A stretch of DNA of 64,000 bases from a virus. The stretch lies in IMG/VR virus record IMGVR_UViG_3300014914_000003, positions 1-64,000 of that record; one strand, written 5' to 3'. Positions 1-7,612 of this stretch are shown piece by piece. The notes below the pieces were generated by a model that was given only the letters and a program-made list of their open reading frames with translations, searched no databases and was not told the origin of the DNA. The first letter of the stretch is position 1. Every line of letters starts with the position of its first letter. A program made the position numbers and the translations under genes.

Positions 1-47
1 CAACGGGACCGGACAGATAGTCTTGTTTACCTCGTCTAAGATTAGGG

Positions 48-248
48 GTGGTCGTCGCGGGTGATGATGCTCGGGAAGCCATCGATGAAGTTGTGGACGC
101 TCTGCGTGGTTACGACTTCCGTCTGGAAAGGGTGGAAGCTACTGGGCAAGTAATGGCAATAGCGCGCAAGTTAAGACCTGTAGCTAGAACAAGTCCAACA
201 CGCCAGGAATCTCAAAGTACCACTGGGCGGTCCACCAAAGTACCTTGA
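48..248 (+). CDS. Hypothetical protein, 66 aa, GTG start
   Basis: Open frame starting at GTG 48 and ending at 248. I recognise no family. The first 45 residues have a helix-like mix of charged and hydrophobic residues (AREAIDEVVDALRGY), and the last 20 are low-complexity Ser/Thr/Arg. There is no clear ribosome binding site. Another frame is open from base 2 to a TGA at 62-64 and could be the tail of a gene entering from the left. Start and reality are both uncertain. Confidence 0.3.
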   Translation: MVVAGDDAREAIDEVVDALRGYDFRLERVEATGQVMAIARKLRPVARTSPTRQESQSTTGRSTKVP

Positions 249-258
249 GTAGTGCCCT

Positions 259-477
259 TCATTCAGCTTCGGTGACTTCGCCGTCAGTCAGTGACTCGAC
301 GATCTTGTCAACGACGCTAGACTCAATCTCGACCTTGGCTGGTTCTTCACTGAGTTGTCTTGTGCGGATACCGCCATAGACTTCCCAGCTAGCCTCACCT
401 GTCGTAGTGAAAGCACAACCCGTAGCCCCGACCGCCAAACAAACGGTCAACAGTAATGTCGCAAGTCTCTTGGTCAT
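259..477 (-). CDS. Small lipoprotein, only convincing minus-strand gene
   Basis: A 72-residue protein with an N-terminal MTKR, a hydrophobic stretch LATLLLTVCLAVGATG and a lipobox-like VGATGC. This predicts signal peptidase II cleavage, lipidation and anchoring in the host envelope. The mature part is about 50 residues, acidic, with no recognised domain. On the minus strand a strong Shine-Dalgarno (AAGGAGG) lies just before the ATG. Almost everything else in the window runs the other way, so this gene is divergently transcribed from the block starting at 604 and may be a separately regulated moron. Function unknown. Confidence 0.7.
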   Translation of the reverse strand: MTKRLATLLLTVCLAVGATGCAFTTTGEASWEVYGGIRTRQLSEEPAKVEIESSVVDKIVESLTDGEVTEAE

Positions 478-603
478 AATGACCTCCTTTTTTCTACCCT
501 TTTATACACCAAACAGGTATCGATTCATCCGGCCTAAAACTTCAACGAATTCGTCGTGTGTCATATCCCATTTCATGTGAATACACCGACAGGAGGGGAC
601 GAT
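478..603. promoter_or_regulatory. Divergent intergenic region
   Basis: These 126 bases separate the minus-strand lipoprotein from the + strand block. They should hold both divergent promoters. The + strand Shine-Dalgarno AGGAGGGG is just before ATG 604. On the minus strand a TATAAA-like hexamer lies in TGGTGTATAAAAGGG, but no convincing -35 box is seen at 17-18 bases. The repeated promoter motif found elsewhere in the window is not present here. Confidence 0.35.
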
Positions 604-813
604 ATGGTGTTAAAACGGCGTCACTTGGTAAAGTCGATAACATGGCGAGTCTGTTCCACTGCTGTTACCGTCTTGATAGCAATCGCTGTCACCCGCGATG
701 TGAATGTTGGTCTCATTATAGGACCGATCGACCTCGTGGTTAAAGTTGTGCTGTATTATTGGCACGAAAAACAGTGGAGCAAGACTACATGGGGGATCAA
801 AAATGGAAACTGA
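604..813 (+). CDS. DUF2061-like small membrane protein
   Basis: A 69-residue protein that fits the DUF2061 family of predicted integral membrane proteins. It starts with a basic KRRHLVKSITWR segment, followed by one hydrophobic helix (CSTAVTVLIAIAVT), a GxxxGxxD turn region, a second hydrophobic segment (DLVVKVVLYYWHE) and a polar tail. ATG 604 was preferred to the upstream ATG 556 because AGGAGGGG lies 5-12 bases before it and family members begin near the basic motif. Its role in phages is unknown. The next gene overlaps its 3' end, suggesting coupled translation. Confidence 0.75.
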   Translation: MVLKRRHLVKSITWRVCSTAVTVLIAIAVTRDVNVGLIIGPIDLVVKVVLYYWHEKQWSKTTWGIKNGN

Positions 814-1033
814 TGTCATAGTCGAACACCCGACGTTCGGCACAGGAGAAATCACGGAAGTCAGCTACGACATGGGAGACCCGCTCGTCTCTGTCCAGTG
901 GGACGATGGTCGTCGAGGCTGTTACTGGGTCGAGGAACTGGAATTCTTAGCAGTCCAGCGGCAAGAAGGAGATGACACGAAAACAGAGAATCTTGGAGAA
1001 TGCGTCGAACAAACGTGGAAGTTTGGCGTATAA
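803..1033 (+). CDS. Small Tudor/KOW-like beta-barrel protein
   Basis: A 76-residue protein. Residues 5-45 follow a VEHPTFGTGEI ... VQWDDG ... LEFL pattern that resembles the small SH3-like or Tudor-like barrels at the C-terminus of UvrD/PcrA helicases and in CarD-like proteins, which bind RNA polymerase or nucleic acid. The rest is acidic and unstructured-looking. ATG 803 lies inside the end of the DUF2061 gene and has GGGGGA upstream. A promoter-like motif covers its stop codon. The fold assignment is inference from a short motif. Confidence 0.6.
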   Translation: METDVIVEHPTFGTGEITEVSYDMGDPLVSVQWDDGRRGCYWVEELEFLAVQRQEGDDTKTENLGECVEQTWKFGV

Positions 1034-1034
1034 T
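1005..1034 (+). promoter_or_regulatory. Recurrent phage promoter motif, copy 1
   Basis: TCGAAC at 1005-1010, an 18-base spacer, then TATAAT at 1029-1034 followed by GAGGT. This is one of six copies in the window of a TGGAAC-N18-TATAAT signature. The predicted start near 1041 gives a leader of about 60 bases to the gene at 1102. Confidence 0.6.
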
Positions 1035-1101
1035 GAGGTACAGGCGACTGGTTGCGTATAGCCGGTCATGAGGTTCTGTCAAAGAACAGGGAGTGATAAA
1101 G

Positions 1102-1398
1102 ATGTCAGAGACACAGCAGGTCGAATGGGGTGAGGAAGTTCGGAACGATCCAGCTTTCGAGGTGATCGAAGTCAACACCGCGACTGGTGAAACCACCATC
1201 ATTGTTCAGAAGGGAATCGTTGGTGCCATGGCCAACCAGTTGAAGAACACCAGCAATCGGAGGAAGGGCGCGAGCATTCTCCGAAAGATGGGGTACGTCC
1301 TGTCTGATTGTGGCGATGTCCAGTACGGAGGCGATGTCGGCGAGACCGACCTGGACCCCAGCAAGGTCACTGACGAACTGTATGACGACGACGAATAG
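1102..1398 (+). CDS. Hypothetical protein, 98 aa
   Basis: Starts at MSETQQ with GGGAGTG upstream. An in-frame ATG nine bases earlier (1093) is less well placed. The protein is polar with an acidic C-terminus (ELYDDDE). The middle contains a basic, glycine-containing stretch (NTSNRRKGASILRKMGY) that could contact nucleic acid. No family recognised. It is driven by promoter copy 1 and ends at a strong terminator, so it looks like a monocistronic, well-expressed early gene. Confidence 0.6.
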   Translation: MSETQQVEWGEEVRNDPAFEVIEVNTATGETTIIVQKGIVGAMANQLKNTSNRRKGASILRKMGYVLSDCGDVQYGGDVGETDLDPSKVTDELYDDDE

Positions 1399-1423
1399 GC
1401 AAGAACGGATCATCTTTCTTACC

Positions 1424-1454
1424 GGGTCGGGCCAAAAGGCCCGACCCCTTTTTT
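1424..1454 (+). terminator. Rho-independent terminator
   Basis: A perfect 10-bp stem, GGGTCGGGCC (1424-1433) with GGCCCGACCC (1438-1447), closed by an AAAA loop and followed by CTTTTTT. It lies 26 bases after the stop of the gene at 1102. This is the clearest intrinsic terminator in the window. Confidence 0.92.
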
Positions 1455-1472
1455 GCCCGCTAAGGAGAAAAC

Positions 1473-2051
1473 ATGAACACGTTAACTACAGAAGAACGAC
1501 AACGCATCAGCAGTCATTTCCAAACACACGTCGATCGTAGCTCTCGGCAGGCGATGATTGAATTTCTGTCTGACCATTTTCGCTATGACACCATGAATAG
1601 TTGGAACAGAAGTACGAGCTACGCCCACTGTATCAAAATCCATCATGATCTTGGCCTTCCTGATAACATAAAGGATGTCAAGTGGGACATGGTGTTCAAC
1701 AATGGGTGGACTGATCATCTTCGTGATCTGCTAGACCAGTTCGATGAGCATCATGATCACAACTGGCAGGTCGGGACCAACGGTCGGTCTGGTGGCTACC
1801 TTGTTCTTTATCAGGGTGGCACCAAGAATGGAAAAATCGTCTGCTATCCAGGTAAGTCTATGGATCAAAACGAGGATTTCCAGGATTGGGATATGGACCA
1901 ACTTCGTGCGAAGGTTGATTTGGTCTGCGACTTCGACATGCTGGCTGCTGATATCACGATAGATTTCGCCGACTTTTGTCGGACCTACAATGTCGTAGAG
2001 GAAACAGTCATGGTACCAAAGAAAGTCCATGTGCTGAAGAAGAAATCATGA
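1473..2051 (+). CDS. Hypothetical protein, 192 aa
   Basis: ATG preceded by TAAGGAGAAAAC, a near-ideal ribosome binding site. The protein is hydrophilic and rich in His, Asp and Trp (for example FDEHHDHNWQVGTNGRSGGY), with predicted alpha/beta character and no signal or membrane segment. It resembles uncharacterised phage proteins in general style only and I cannot name a family. The next gene starts inside its stop codon (ATGA), indicating translational coupling. Confidence 0.65.
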   Translation: MNTLTTEERQRISSHFQTHVDRSSRQAMIEFLSDHFRYDTMNSWNRSTSYAHCIKIHHDLGLPDNIKDVKWDMVFNNGWTDHLRDLLDQFDEHHDHNWQVGTNGRSGGYLVLYQGGTKNGKIVCYPGKSMDQNEDFQDWDMDQLRAKVDLVCDFDMLAADITIDFADFCRTYNVVEETVMVPKKVHVLKKKS

Positions 2052-2812
2052 TGACACATGCGGAAGCAGCAGCCAAGTTTAAGAGGTGTCGCAACAAAGA
2101 GGTGGGATACCGTCTCGGGAAAGCAACCCTACTACAAAAGAGAGGTAGGGCATTCGCCATCAAGTTCCATGACACCGATGTCGTCATGATCCGTCCAGAT
2201 GGTACGTATCGACTCCATAGTGGTAGTTGGAATACGGTAACCACCAAAGATAGGATCAACAGGTTCTCTCCGTGTTGTCTCAGCCAAACCCATGGGATGT
2301 GGCACATCTACAGCGTACCGTTTACAGACGGGATGTTGATTGACTCTGGTGGGAAACCAATCGACCCACCAACCTATACAATCGACGACGTGTGGAAGCT
2401 GAAGCGGCGAGTCGATAGATTGTTCAACAAGTTTGTCAAGATCGTCGCAAAGGCGGCAAGGTACCAAGATATCGGCAAGTGGCAACCCCACGGCGGTCGC
2501 AAAGTCCCCCAACCTACAACCAAACCACATCTTACCAAGTTGTGGAACGCCATCTTGGTCGAAACATCAAAGAAGGGCGAATGGGCTAATGGTCCTGGCC
2601 ACTTGTTTCAATGGATTCACCTTGCAGTCAGGAATGTTGGATGGGGAAACAAACAACAAGTAATCGACCTGATCCAGAGTGACGCAATGAATGGCAACGA
2701 CAGCCATTTCCTGTTGGACAGTCTCAGAGTTCTGGGTCGTCGAAGGAAGCCACATATCGTCAACATGATCCTGGCAGGGGAGTTGTCGGATGGAACAGTG
2801 CGAGTTTCCTAG
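2048..2812 (+). CDS. Hypothetical protein, 254 aa
   Basis: Begins at ATG 2048, which overlaps the previous stop (ATGA). A longer frame from 1976 would overlap the previous gene by 75 bases and lacks an RBS. The N-terminal 110 residues look like an all-beta module with a conserved-looking motif around IRPDGTYRLHSG. The C-terminal half is basic and helical, with an LLDSLRVLGRRRKPH segment. Small proteins with similar N-terminal layout occur in environmental phages without known function. No enzyme motif is visible. Confidence 0.6.
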   Translation: MMTHAEAAAKFKRCRNKEVGYRLGKATLLQKRGRAFAIKFHDTDVVMIRPDGTYRLHSGSWNTVTTKDRINRFSPCCLSQTHGMWHIYSVPFTDGMLIDSGGKPIDPPTYTIDDVWKLKRRVDRLFNKFVKIVAKAARYQDIGKWQPHGGRKVPQPTTKPHLTKLWNAILVETSKKGEWANGPGHLFQWIHLAVRNVGWGNKQQVIDLIQSDAMNGNDSHFLLDSLRVLGRRRKPHIVNMILAGELSDGTVRVS

Positions 2813-2984
2813 ATGTAGAGGTTACGCCGAGTTCGGATATATCGGACGTGATGTCTGCGCCTCCCACTGGTCACAGCTTTGTGATGCCGATAGCAAGACA
2901 GAAAAGAAGCTGCTGAAGAAGATCGGCCTAGTCAGGGACAAAAGCGGTGCTGTGGTTCCGATAACTCCCGCTGAAAAAGATTAG
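2790..2984 (+). CDS. Small Cys/His protein, 64 aa
   Basis: Contains CEFPRC near the N-terminus and CASHW at residues 24-28, spacing that could bind one zinc ion, followed by a Lys-rich helix (KTEKKLLKKIG). It overlaps the preceding gene by 23 bases. Function unknown. The short C-terminal tail ends just before promoter copy 2. Confidence 0.5.
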   Translation: MEQCEFPRCRGYAEFGYIGRDVCASHWSQLCDADSKTEKKLLKKIGLVRDKSGAVVPITPAEKD

Positions 2985-2992
2985 GGTTTTCG

Positions 2993-3022
2993 TGGAACAA
3001 AAGGCTTGGTTGGATGTACAAT
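2993..3022 (+). promoter_or_regulatory. Recurrent phage promoter motif, copy 2
   Basis: TGGAAC at 2993-2998, an 18-base spacer and TACAAT at 3017-3022, followed by AAGGT. The ATG of the next gene starts at 3028, five bases after the -10 hexamer, so a transcript from this promoter would be leaderless or nearly so. Confidence 0.6.
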
Positions 3023-3027
3023 AAGGT

Positions 3028-3243
3028 ATGAACCAGAAACAAGTCATAGCCAAGTTGAGAGCGATCCTTGATCGAGCGGATGTCGAGGCCGATGGTTTGG
3101 TCAATCGGAAAATATCGTCACAGCACGAGAGCGAGGTTGAAGTCCTGTTGGAGCATATCTCGCTGTTGGTGGCCGACCTGCGATTCAACGTCACAGCCAC
3201 TCGGAACGAACTGTTTGAGGTGCGTTGCCTGCTCGAAGAGTAG
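3028..3243 (+). CDS. Hypothetical helical protein, 71 aa
   Basis: A small, acidic, probably all-helical protein (MNQKQVIAKLRAILDRAD ... VEVLLEHISLLVADLRF). No family recognised. Its start lies immediately after promoter copy 2, suggesting leaderless translation. The next gene downstream is an HNH endonuclease with its own RBS-like AGGGAC. Confidence 0.5.
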   Translation: MNQKQVIAKLRAILDRADVEADGLVNRKISSQHESEVEVLLEHISLLVADLRFNVTATRNELFEVRCLLEE

Positions 3244-3292
3244 GGGTTGTGTGTCTCTTTTTTTGCCCACCTTGGTTTTAAGGGACAAGAAA

Positions 3293-3814
3293 ATGAATGA
3301 AATCTGGAGGAATGCCGTTGGCTACGAAGATTCTTATCAGGTTTCAAGTCTTGGAAAAATCAAGAGGACGGTTGGCGGAAGGGGCGTGTGTGTCGCTGGT
3401 CGGATACTCAAACCACAAACCAAACCCGATGGACATCTGCATGTTCGACTTCATAAAAATGGAATAGGAACAACTCGGCTGATTCATCAGTTGGTTCTTG
3501 AGGCGTTTGTCGGCCCATGTCCTTTGGGTGTGGAAGTGAGACATTTGGACGGGAATGGACACAACAACAATCTGTCTAACCTAGTTTATGGCACCAGATC
3601 AGAGAACGTGTTTGATTCCGTTAAACATGGGGGTCGGGTGAATACTAGGGATTCTGGTCATGGACAATCCAAGCTCTCAGAAAAGGCAATACCACAGATA
3701 AGAGAAATGCTGAGAGATGGATATACGCAGAAAGAGATAGCCAAGTTGTTTGGTGTCGGACGAACAACCATCCAAAAGATTCATAACGGCCAAAGTTGGA
3801 AACACGTTAAATAG
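3293..3814 (+). CDS. NUMOD4-HNH homing endonuclease
   Basis: A 173-residue free-standing homing endonuclease. Order: NUMOD4 module (EIWRNAVGYEDSYQVSSLG, residues 3-21), HNH core around LIHQLVLEAFVG and RHLDGNGHNNNLSNL (about 65-100) and a C-terminal helix-turn-helix (YTQKEIAKLFGVGRTTIQKI) ending in WKHVK. Such enzymes nick or cut a cognate gene lacking the insertion and spread by repair. The start at 3293 was chosen over 3068 because NUMOD4 begins there and the longer frame overlaps another gene. It sits between a small gene and the AAA ATPase. AT-richer than its neighbours. Confidence 0.88.
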   Translation: MNEIWRNAVGYEDSYQVSSLGKIKRTVGGRGVCVAGRILKPQTKPDGHLHVRLHKNGIGTTRLIHQLVLEAFVGPCPLGVEVRHLDGNGHNNNLSNLVYGTRSENVFDSVKHGGRVNTRDSGHGQSKLSEKAIPQIREMLRDGYTQKEIAKLFGVGRTTIQKIHNGQSWKHVK

Positions 3815-3824
3815 GAGAATATTG

Positions 3825-5384
3825 ATGACAGAATTCCACGAAAACATGTGTGACTACATTTGTTCTGGTCATGCACTGTTGCACGTCGATACCTTCGAGA
3901 AGGATCGTGCCATCAGTGAGATCATAGATGTAGCAGAGGCCACAGATCGAAAGGTCCATATCTGGTCTATTGCGCAGGGGTGGACAGGCGTGAAGGGCAC
4001 GTCGGTCTGCGAGGTCAAAGAGACAGCCCCGGTTGAAGATCAACTTCGGGCAATCCTCGACTTCCCAGAGGGTGTCATTTGTGTGTTGCGTGACTTCGGT
4101 GGGTATCTGAAGCACGAAACATACCCAGGCTACGACATCGTCATCGGTTGGCTGGACGAACTTCGCAGAATCGTGTCGTCAGTCAGGCAGACCATCGTCT
4201 TCGTCGGGCCGGATTTCAACATCCCCAAGGCGCTGCTTCACGACATCACACAGATCGACTTCAGCCTCCCCGACAACGAACAGATCGGCGAACGAATCAA
4301 GTTTGTGTGTAGCGATGTTACAAAAGCGGATGGAACAAAGTTCAAGCCCAACAAGGCTATCATCCCACAGATCGTCGATGCATGTCGTGGCATGACTTCG
4401 CAACAGACAGTTGACAGAGTGGCGTTGGCGCTGCGTAAACACAAAGACTTGGACTCCGACGCTGTGCGCACCATCATCAGGGAAAAGGCTGGTGTCATCC
4501 GTGCATCTGGCCTACTGACCTACATCGAACCACCGAAGGGTGGGCTGGCTAACGTTGGTGGGTACGATGCATTGAAAGAACACGTCTTGCTCGATCAGCC
4601 ATGTTTCACCCAGGATGCAAGAGACTTCGGCATCGAATTCCCACGAGGTCTGATGTTGGTTGGTATTCCAGGTTGTGGGAAGACGCTGTTGTCACTGGCA
4701 ATAGCATCGGAACTCGGCCTGCCTCTTGTTGCTATGGATGTGGGCAATCTGATGGACAAGTTCGTCGGTGAGTCTGAGAGCAACATGAGGGAAGCAATCA
4801 AGATGTTGGAAAGCATCTCGCCTTGCGTCTTGCAGCTTGACGAGATCGAAAAGGGTTTCGGTGGCGCTGGTGATATGGATGGTGGTGCGTCTCGTCGAGT
4901 CTTCGGCACCTTCATCAAGTGGCTCAACGACAGACAGTCTCCTGTGTACGCGGTTGCTACTGCCAACCAAGTCCAGTCACTCCCACCTGAATTCTGTCGT
5001 AAAGGTCGTTTCGACGAAATCTATGGACTCGACCTACCCAACACGGTGGAGCGTCAGGAAATCTTCTGTATCCATCTCTCCAAAAGGGATAGGGAACCGG
5101 GCTCTTTCGACTTGAAGGGGCTGGCAAAAGCAACAGGGGGGTACACTGGGGCTGACATCGAACAGATCATCAAGCTCGGTCTCAAGATTGCATTTGCAGC
5201 GGGTAAGCAACTCGGGCAGGAATACCTGGACCAAGCTGTTCCTGAAATCATTCCGTTGTCAAAGACGGAAGCACAACGTATCGCGGACACTAAGCAGTGG
5301 TGTGATCGCCACGCTAAGCCTGCGAATCCACCAAAGAAGAGCCCGCCACCCAAGATTGGAGGGAGGAAAGTCACACTTAGTTAG
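3825..5384 (+). CDS. Ycf46-like AAA ATPase
   Basis: A 519-residue AAA+ ATPase. The N-terminal 230 residues resemble the Ycf46 N-terminal domain (CDYICSGHALLHV, then VHIWSIAQGW). The AAA module carries Walker A GIPGCGKT (about 280-287), Walker B LQLDEIEKG (about 336), sensor-1 ATANQ (about 378) and arginine-finger region CRKGRFDE (about 391). ATG 3825 follows AGGAGAATATTG. Ycf46 proteins are known from cyanobacteria, plastids and phages, with roles linked to CO2 response in cyanobacteria and no defined phage role. DUF1257 and DUF2997 proteins, its usual neighbours, are encoded nearby at 7613 and 10838, so the three probably act together. HNH genes flank it on both sides. Confidence 0.85.
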   Translation: MTEFHENMCDYICSGHALLHVDTFEKDRAISEIIDVAEATDRKVHIWSIAQGWTGVKGTSVCEVKETAPVEDQLRAILDFPEGVICVLRDFGGYLKHETYPGYDIVIGWLDELRRIVSSVRQTIVFVGPDFNIPKALLHDITQIDFSLPDNEQIGERIKFVCSDVTKADGTKFKPNKAIIPQIVDACRGMTSQQTVDRVALALRKHKDLDSDAVRTIIREKAGVIRASGLLTYIEPPKGGLANVGGYDALKEHVLLDQPCFTQDARDFGIEFPRGLMLVGIPGCGKTLLSLAIASELGLPLVAMDVGNLMDKFVGESESNMREAIKMLESISPCVLQLDEIEKGFGGAGDMDGGASRRVFGTFIKWLNDRQSPVYAVATANQVQSLPPEFCRKGRFDEIYGLDLPNTVERQEIFCIHLSKRDREPGSFDLKGLAKATGGYTGADIEQIIKLGLKIAFAAGKQLGQEYLDQAVPEIIPLSKTEAQRIADTKQWCDRHAKPANPPKKSPPPKIGGRKVTLS

Positions 5385-5393
5385 GAGTGTGTG

Positions 5394-5909
5394 ATGACAG
5401 GGCGATGGAAAGATATTGATAGCCACCAAGGTATATACCAAGTATCTGATCTTGGTCGTGTCAAAAGGATAATTGATGGATGGGGAACCAAGGCTGGTAA
5501 AATACTTAAACCGCGAATTAAGAGTGATCAATATCTTCAAGTTGCCCTATGGTACAACGGAAAACGAATTGATAGACCAATTCATCGATTGGTTTTAGAA
5601 GCCTTCGTTGGCCCACAACCAAAAGGAATGGAGTGTCGTCGCCCAGATGGTGCCAGACAAAATAATCATCTAACAAATTTACAATGGGGAACTCGCTCTG
5701 AAAATCAAAGAGACTCAATTCGACACAATACCAAATACCAACCACGGGGAGAACAACATGGTATGACCAAAACAACAGCAATCCAAATCAAACACGTCAA
5801 ACAATTGTTGGCGAAAGGCCATACAGCAAAAGAGATTGCTGTCGTCACAGGAGTAGGCGTCCACGTCATTTATGACGCGAAGAGAAACAAAACGTGGAAA
5901 CATATTTAA
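5394..5909 (+). CDS. NUMOD4-HNH homing endonuclease
   Basis: 171 residues. NUMOD4 start (RWKDIDSHQGIYQVSDLG), HNH core (PIHRLVLEAFVG, then CRRPDGARQNNHLTNL) and a C-terminal HTH (HTAKEIAVVTGVGVHVI) ending TWKHI. The first core residue is R-P-D where relatives have H-L-D (RHLDGN), so the second core His is replaced by Pro and activity may be reduced. ATG 5394 is preceded by TTAGGAGTGTGTG. Strongly AT-rich compared with the ATPase gene upstream. The first ~290 bases of the DUF3150 gene downstream are also AT-rich, consistent with co-conversion during homing. Confidence 0.85.
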   Translation: MTGRWKDIDSHQGIYQVSDLGRVKRIIDGWGTKAGKILKPRIKSDQYLQVALWYNGKRIDRPIHRLVLEAFVGPQPKGMECRRPDGARQNNHLTNLQWGTRSENQRDSIRHNTKYQPRGEQHGMTKTTAIQIKHVKQLLAKGHTAKEIAVVTGVGVHVIYDAKRNKTWKHI

Positions 5910-5922
5910 GGAGAACAAAGAT

Positions 5923-6930
5923 ATGAGTGTAACAACCATAAACAAATCAAAAGTAGATCGAGATACAATTAACCTCTTCGAGGTCGGCTGTCTCGTCAAT
6001 CTAAAAATTCGTATGTGGAGTGCTCGCAAGATGCTCACAAGAACCGATTTGGTTCGTGTGGGCTATGATCCTAACAACTTACCAGAAGAAATTGTCAATC
6101 TAGGAAGAAAACTTTTGGTACCAAAATCTGAGTTGCAAGCACTAACTCAAATTGAACAAAGAGCAAGGAAATCGCTAGAAAGATGGTCAACACCATTTGG
6201 TATTAGTAGTTCCCACTTCGTCCCAGCAAAGATGCTGCCGACAGTCGAGCAGCAGATCGGAGGACTCAAGGAAGAGTTTTTCAAGCGGGTGGACAGCTTC
6301 ATTACTCGTTTCGATGACCTGATCAGCAAGGCCAGAGACGCACACCCGGATTTCTGGGACAAGTGTCTGAAGGGCCACTACCCGGCCAACCCCAAGGCTC
6401 TACGTGAACGGTTCCAGTTTGACTGGTTCACATTCCGAATTGCTGGGATGGGGTCTATCGAGGCGACGAGCGCCGAAGAGGTAGTCGCCCGGCAGAAGGT
6501 GCAAGACGAGAAAGAGGCTGAGTTGCGGCGTCAGATGCAGGCGGAAGTCGGTGAGTTTGTTGGCGAGTACGTGACTTCTATGCGGGATGAGACAGTACGG
6601 TTCTGTGAGCTTATGGCGGCTCGCATCAACGGTAAGCCGTATGGCGACGAGGATGACGCGAAAAAGCTCACGCCGAAATCGATCTCGTGCTTCCGCAACT
6701 ACGTCGATCGCTTCAGGTCGATGAATATCTTTGGGGACGGCGAGGTTGAGAAGATGCTCGTCGAATTCAGAGAGACGTTCTTGGATTCAGGGGTCGCCCC
6801 GAAAGACTTCGAATCGGCTACAGTCAAGGGTAGTGTCACCAAGTCGCTCGAAGCTATTCGTAACAAGGCTGCTGAAGGTCAGAGTGGAAGCCAGTTTATT
6901 GGCGAACTAAAACGAAAGGTGATTCTGTAA
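5923..6930 (+). CDS. DUF3150 family protein
   Basis: 335 residues, matching the layout of phage DUF3150 proteins: an N-terminal (V)NLKIRMWSARKMLTRTDL motif, a Pro/Gly-rich linker with FGISSSHFVPAKMLP, then a long helical region (EEFFKRVDSFITRFDDLI ... HPDFWDKCLKGHYP). DUF3150 is common in phage genomes, often next to AAA ATPases and VWA proteins, with no experimentally settled function known to me. ATG 5923 has AAGGAGAAC upstream. The first ~290 bases are AT-rich and then the composition shifts abruptly near 6,210, which I read as a homing co-conversion tract from the HNH gene just upstream. Confidence 0.75.
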   Translation: MSVTTINKSKVDRDTINLFEVGCLVNLKIRMWSARKMLTRTDLVRVGYDPNNLPEEIVNLGRKLLVPKSELQALTQIEQRARKSLERWSTPFGISSSHFVPAKMLPTVEQQIGGLKEEFFKRVDSFITRFDDLISKARDAHPDFWDKCLKGHYPANPKALRERFQFDWFTFRIAGMGSIEATSAEEVVARQKVQDEKEAELRRQMQAEVGEFVGEYVTSMRDETVRFCELMAARINGKPYGDEDDAKKLTPKSISCFRNYVDRFRSMNIFGDGEVEKMLVEFRETFLDSGVAPKDFESATVKGSVTKSLEAIRNKAAEGQSGSQFIGELKRKVIL

Positions 6931-7526
6931 TGAAGATAACACAATGGGAAGCCGGTGACAATCCTCACGAAGACAGTGGTAGGATGGCTCTGGTTACAAA
7001 ACAGGAGGCTCTCCAGATCATCCGAAGTCTAGTCCATCAGCTAGAGAGGCTAGACGCCGGTCTGGACCCCAACGACGTGAGGGTTGAGTTCTATCCACAC
7101 GATGAGAAGTATGGATACTTCAGCATCGCTATCTCCAACGACCCCGAGGCTCTGTTCCGCAGAGAAAAGGTGGGAGATGTCGATTGTGCCTGCGGCTGTC
7201 CTGGGGATTGTTCAATGGCTGATGTCGCCAAGTGTGGCCGCTGTGGCACGAACAACCGTGTCGAAGACGACACCTTGTGTGGAGATTGTATCGATGACGA
7301 CACTTGTCTAGACTGCGATGAGCGATATGAAGATTGCTGTTGCGACGATGAATATGGTGATAATGATTGCATCAACTGCGGACTCGACCCAGAAACGTGC
7401 GGTTGTTGGGATCATAGCGATGGCGATTGTCAGGATGAACTTGATCAAGAGAATGTCGCCGACACGTTCCGTCCGATGAACGCTTTCGTTCGGGCAAGGT
7501 GGCTTATGGCAAGGAGAAAGCTTTGA
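6930..7526 (+). CDS. Cys-rich, acidic zinc-binding protein
   Basis: 198 residues. The N-terminal half is ordinary (LVTKQEALQIIRSLVHQL). Residues ~85-170 carry more than 20 cysteines in CxC and CxxC pairs (CACGCPGDC, CGRCG, CGDC, CLDCD, CCCDDE, CINCG, CGCW), interleaved with Asp/Glu. This suggests several zinc ribbons or a metal cluster. It starts by TAATG overlap with DUF3150. The C-terminus runs into sequence derived from an HNH gene remnant, so the last residues may not be original. Function unknown. Confidence 0.65.
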   Translation: MKITQWEAGDNPHEDSGRMALVTKQEALQIIRSLVHQLERLDAGLDPNDVRVEFYPHDEKYGYFSIAISNDPEALFRREKVGDVDCACGCPGDCSMADVAKCGRCGTNNRVEDDTLCGDCIDDDTCLDCDERYEDCCCDDEYGDNDCINCGLDPETCGCWDHSDGDCQDELDQENVADTFRPMNAFVRARWLMARRKL

Positions 7527-7528
7527 TG

Positions 7529-7600
7529 CTCAAACACGGTCACGCTTGTAATAATGATACATCAGAGAAGGCTCTCACGACACCCGCAAAAAAAGAAACG
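7529..7600 (+). pseudogene. HNH endonuclease remnant, N and C ends fused
   Basis: In the frame leading into the DUF1257 gene, translation gives KHGHACNND and then SEKALTTPAKKE. KHGHA matches the middle of the CxC-type HNH proteins here (KHGHARHKK at 12,313; KHGHTTGY at 48,219). SEKALTTPAK matches the extreme C-terminus of the intact gene at 48,219 (AEKALTTPAK). Everything between has been deleted. This is a scar of a homing endonuclease between the Cys-rich gene and DUF1257. Confidence 0.65.
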
Positions 7601-7612
7601 GAGAAACAAAAA

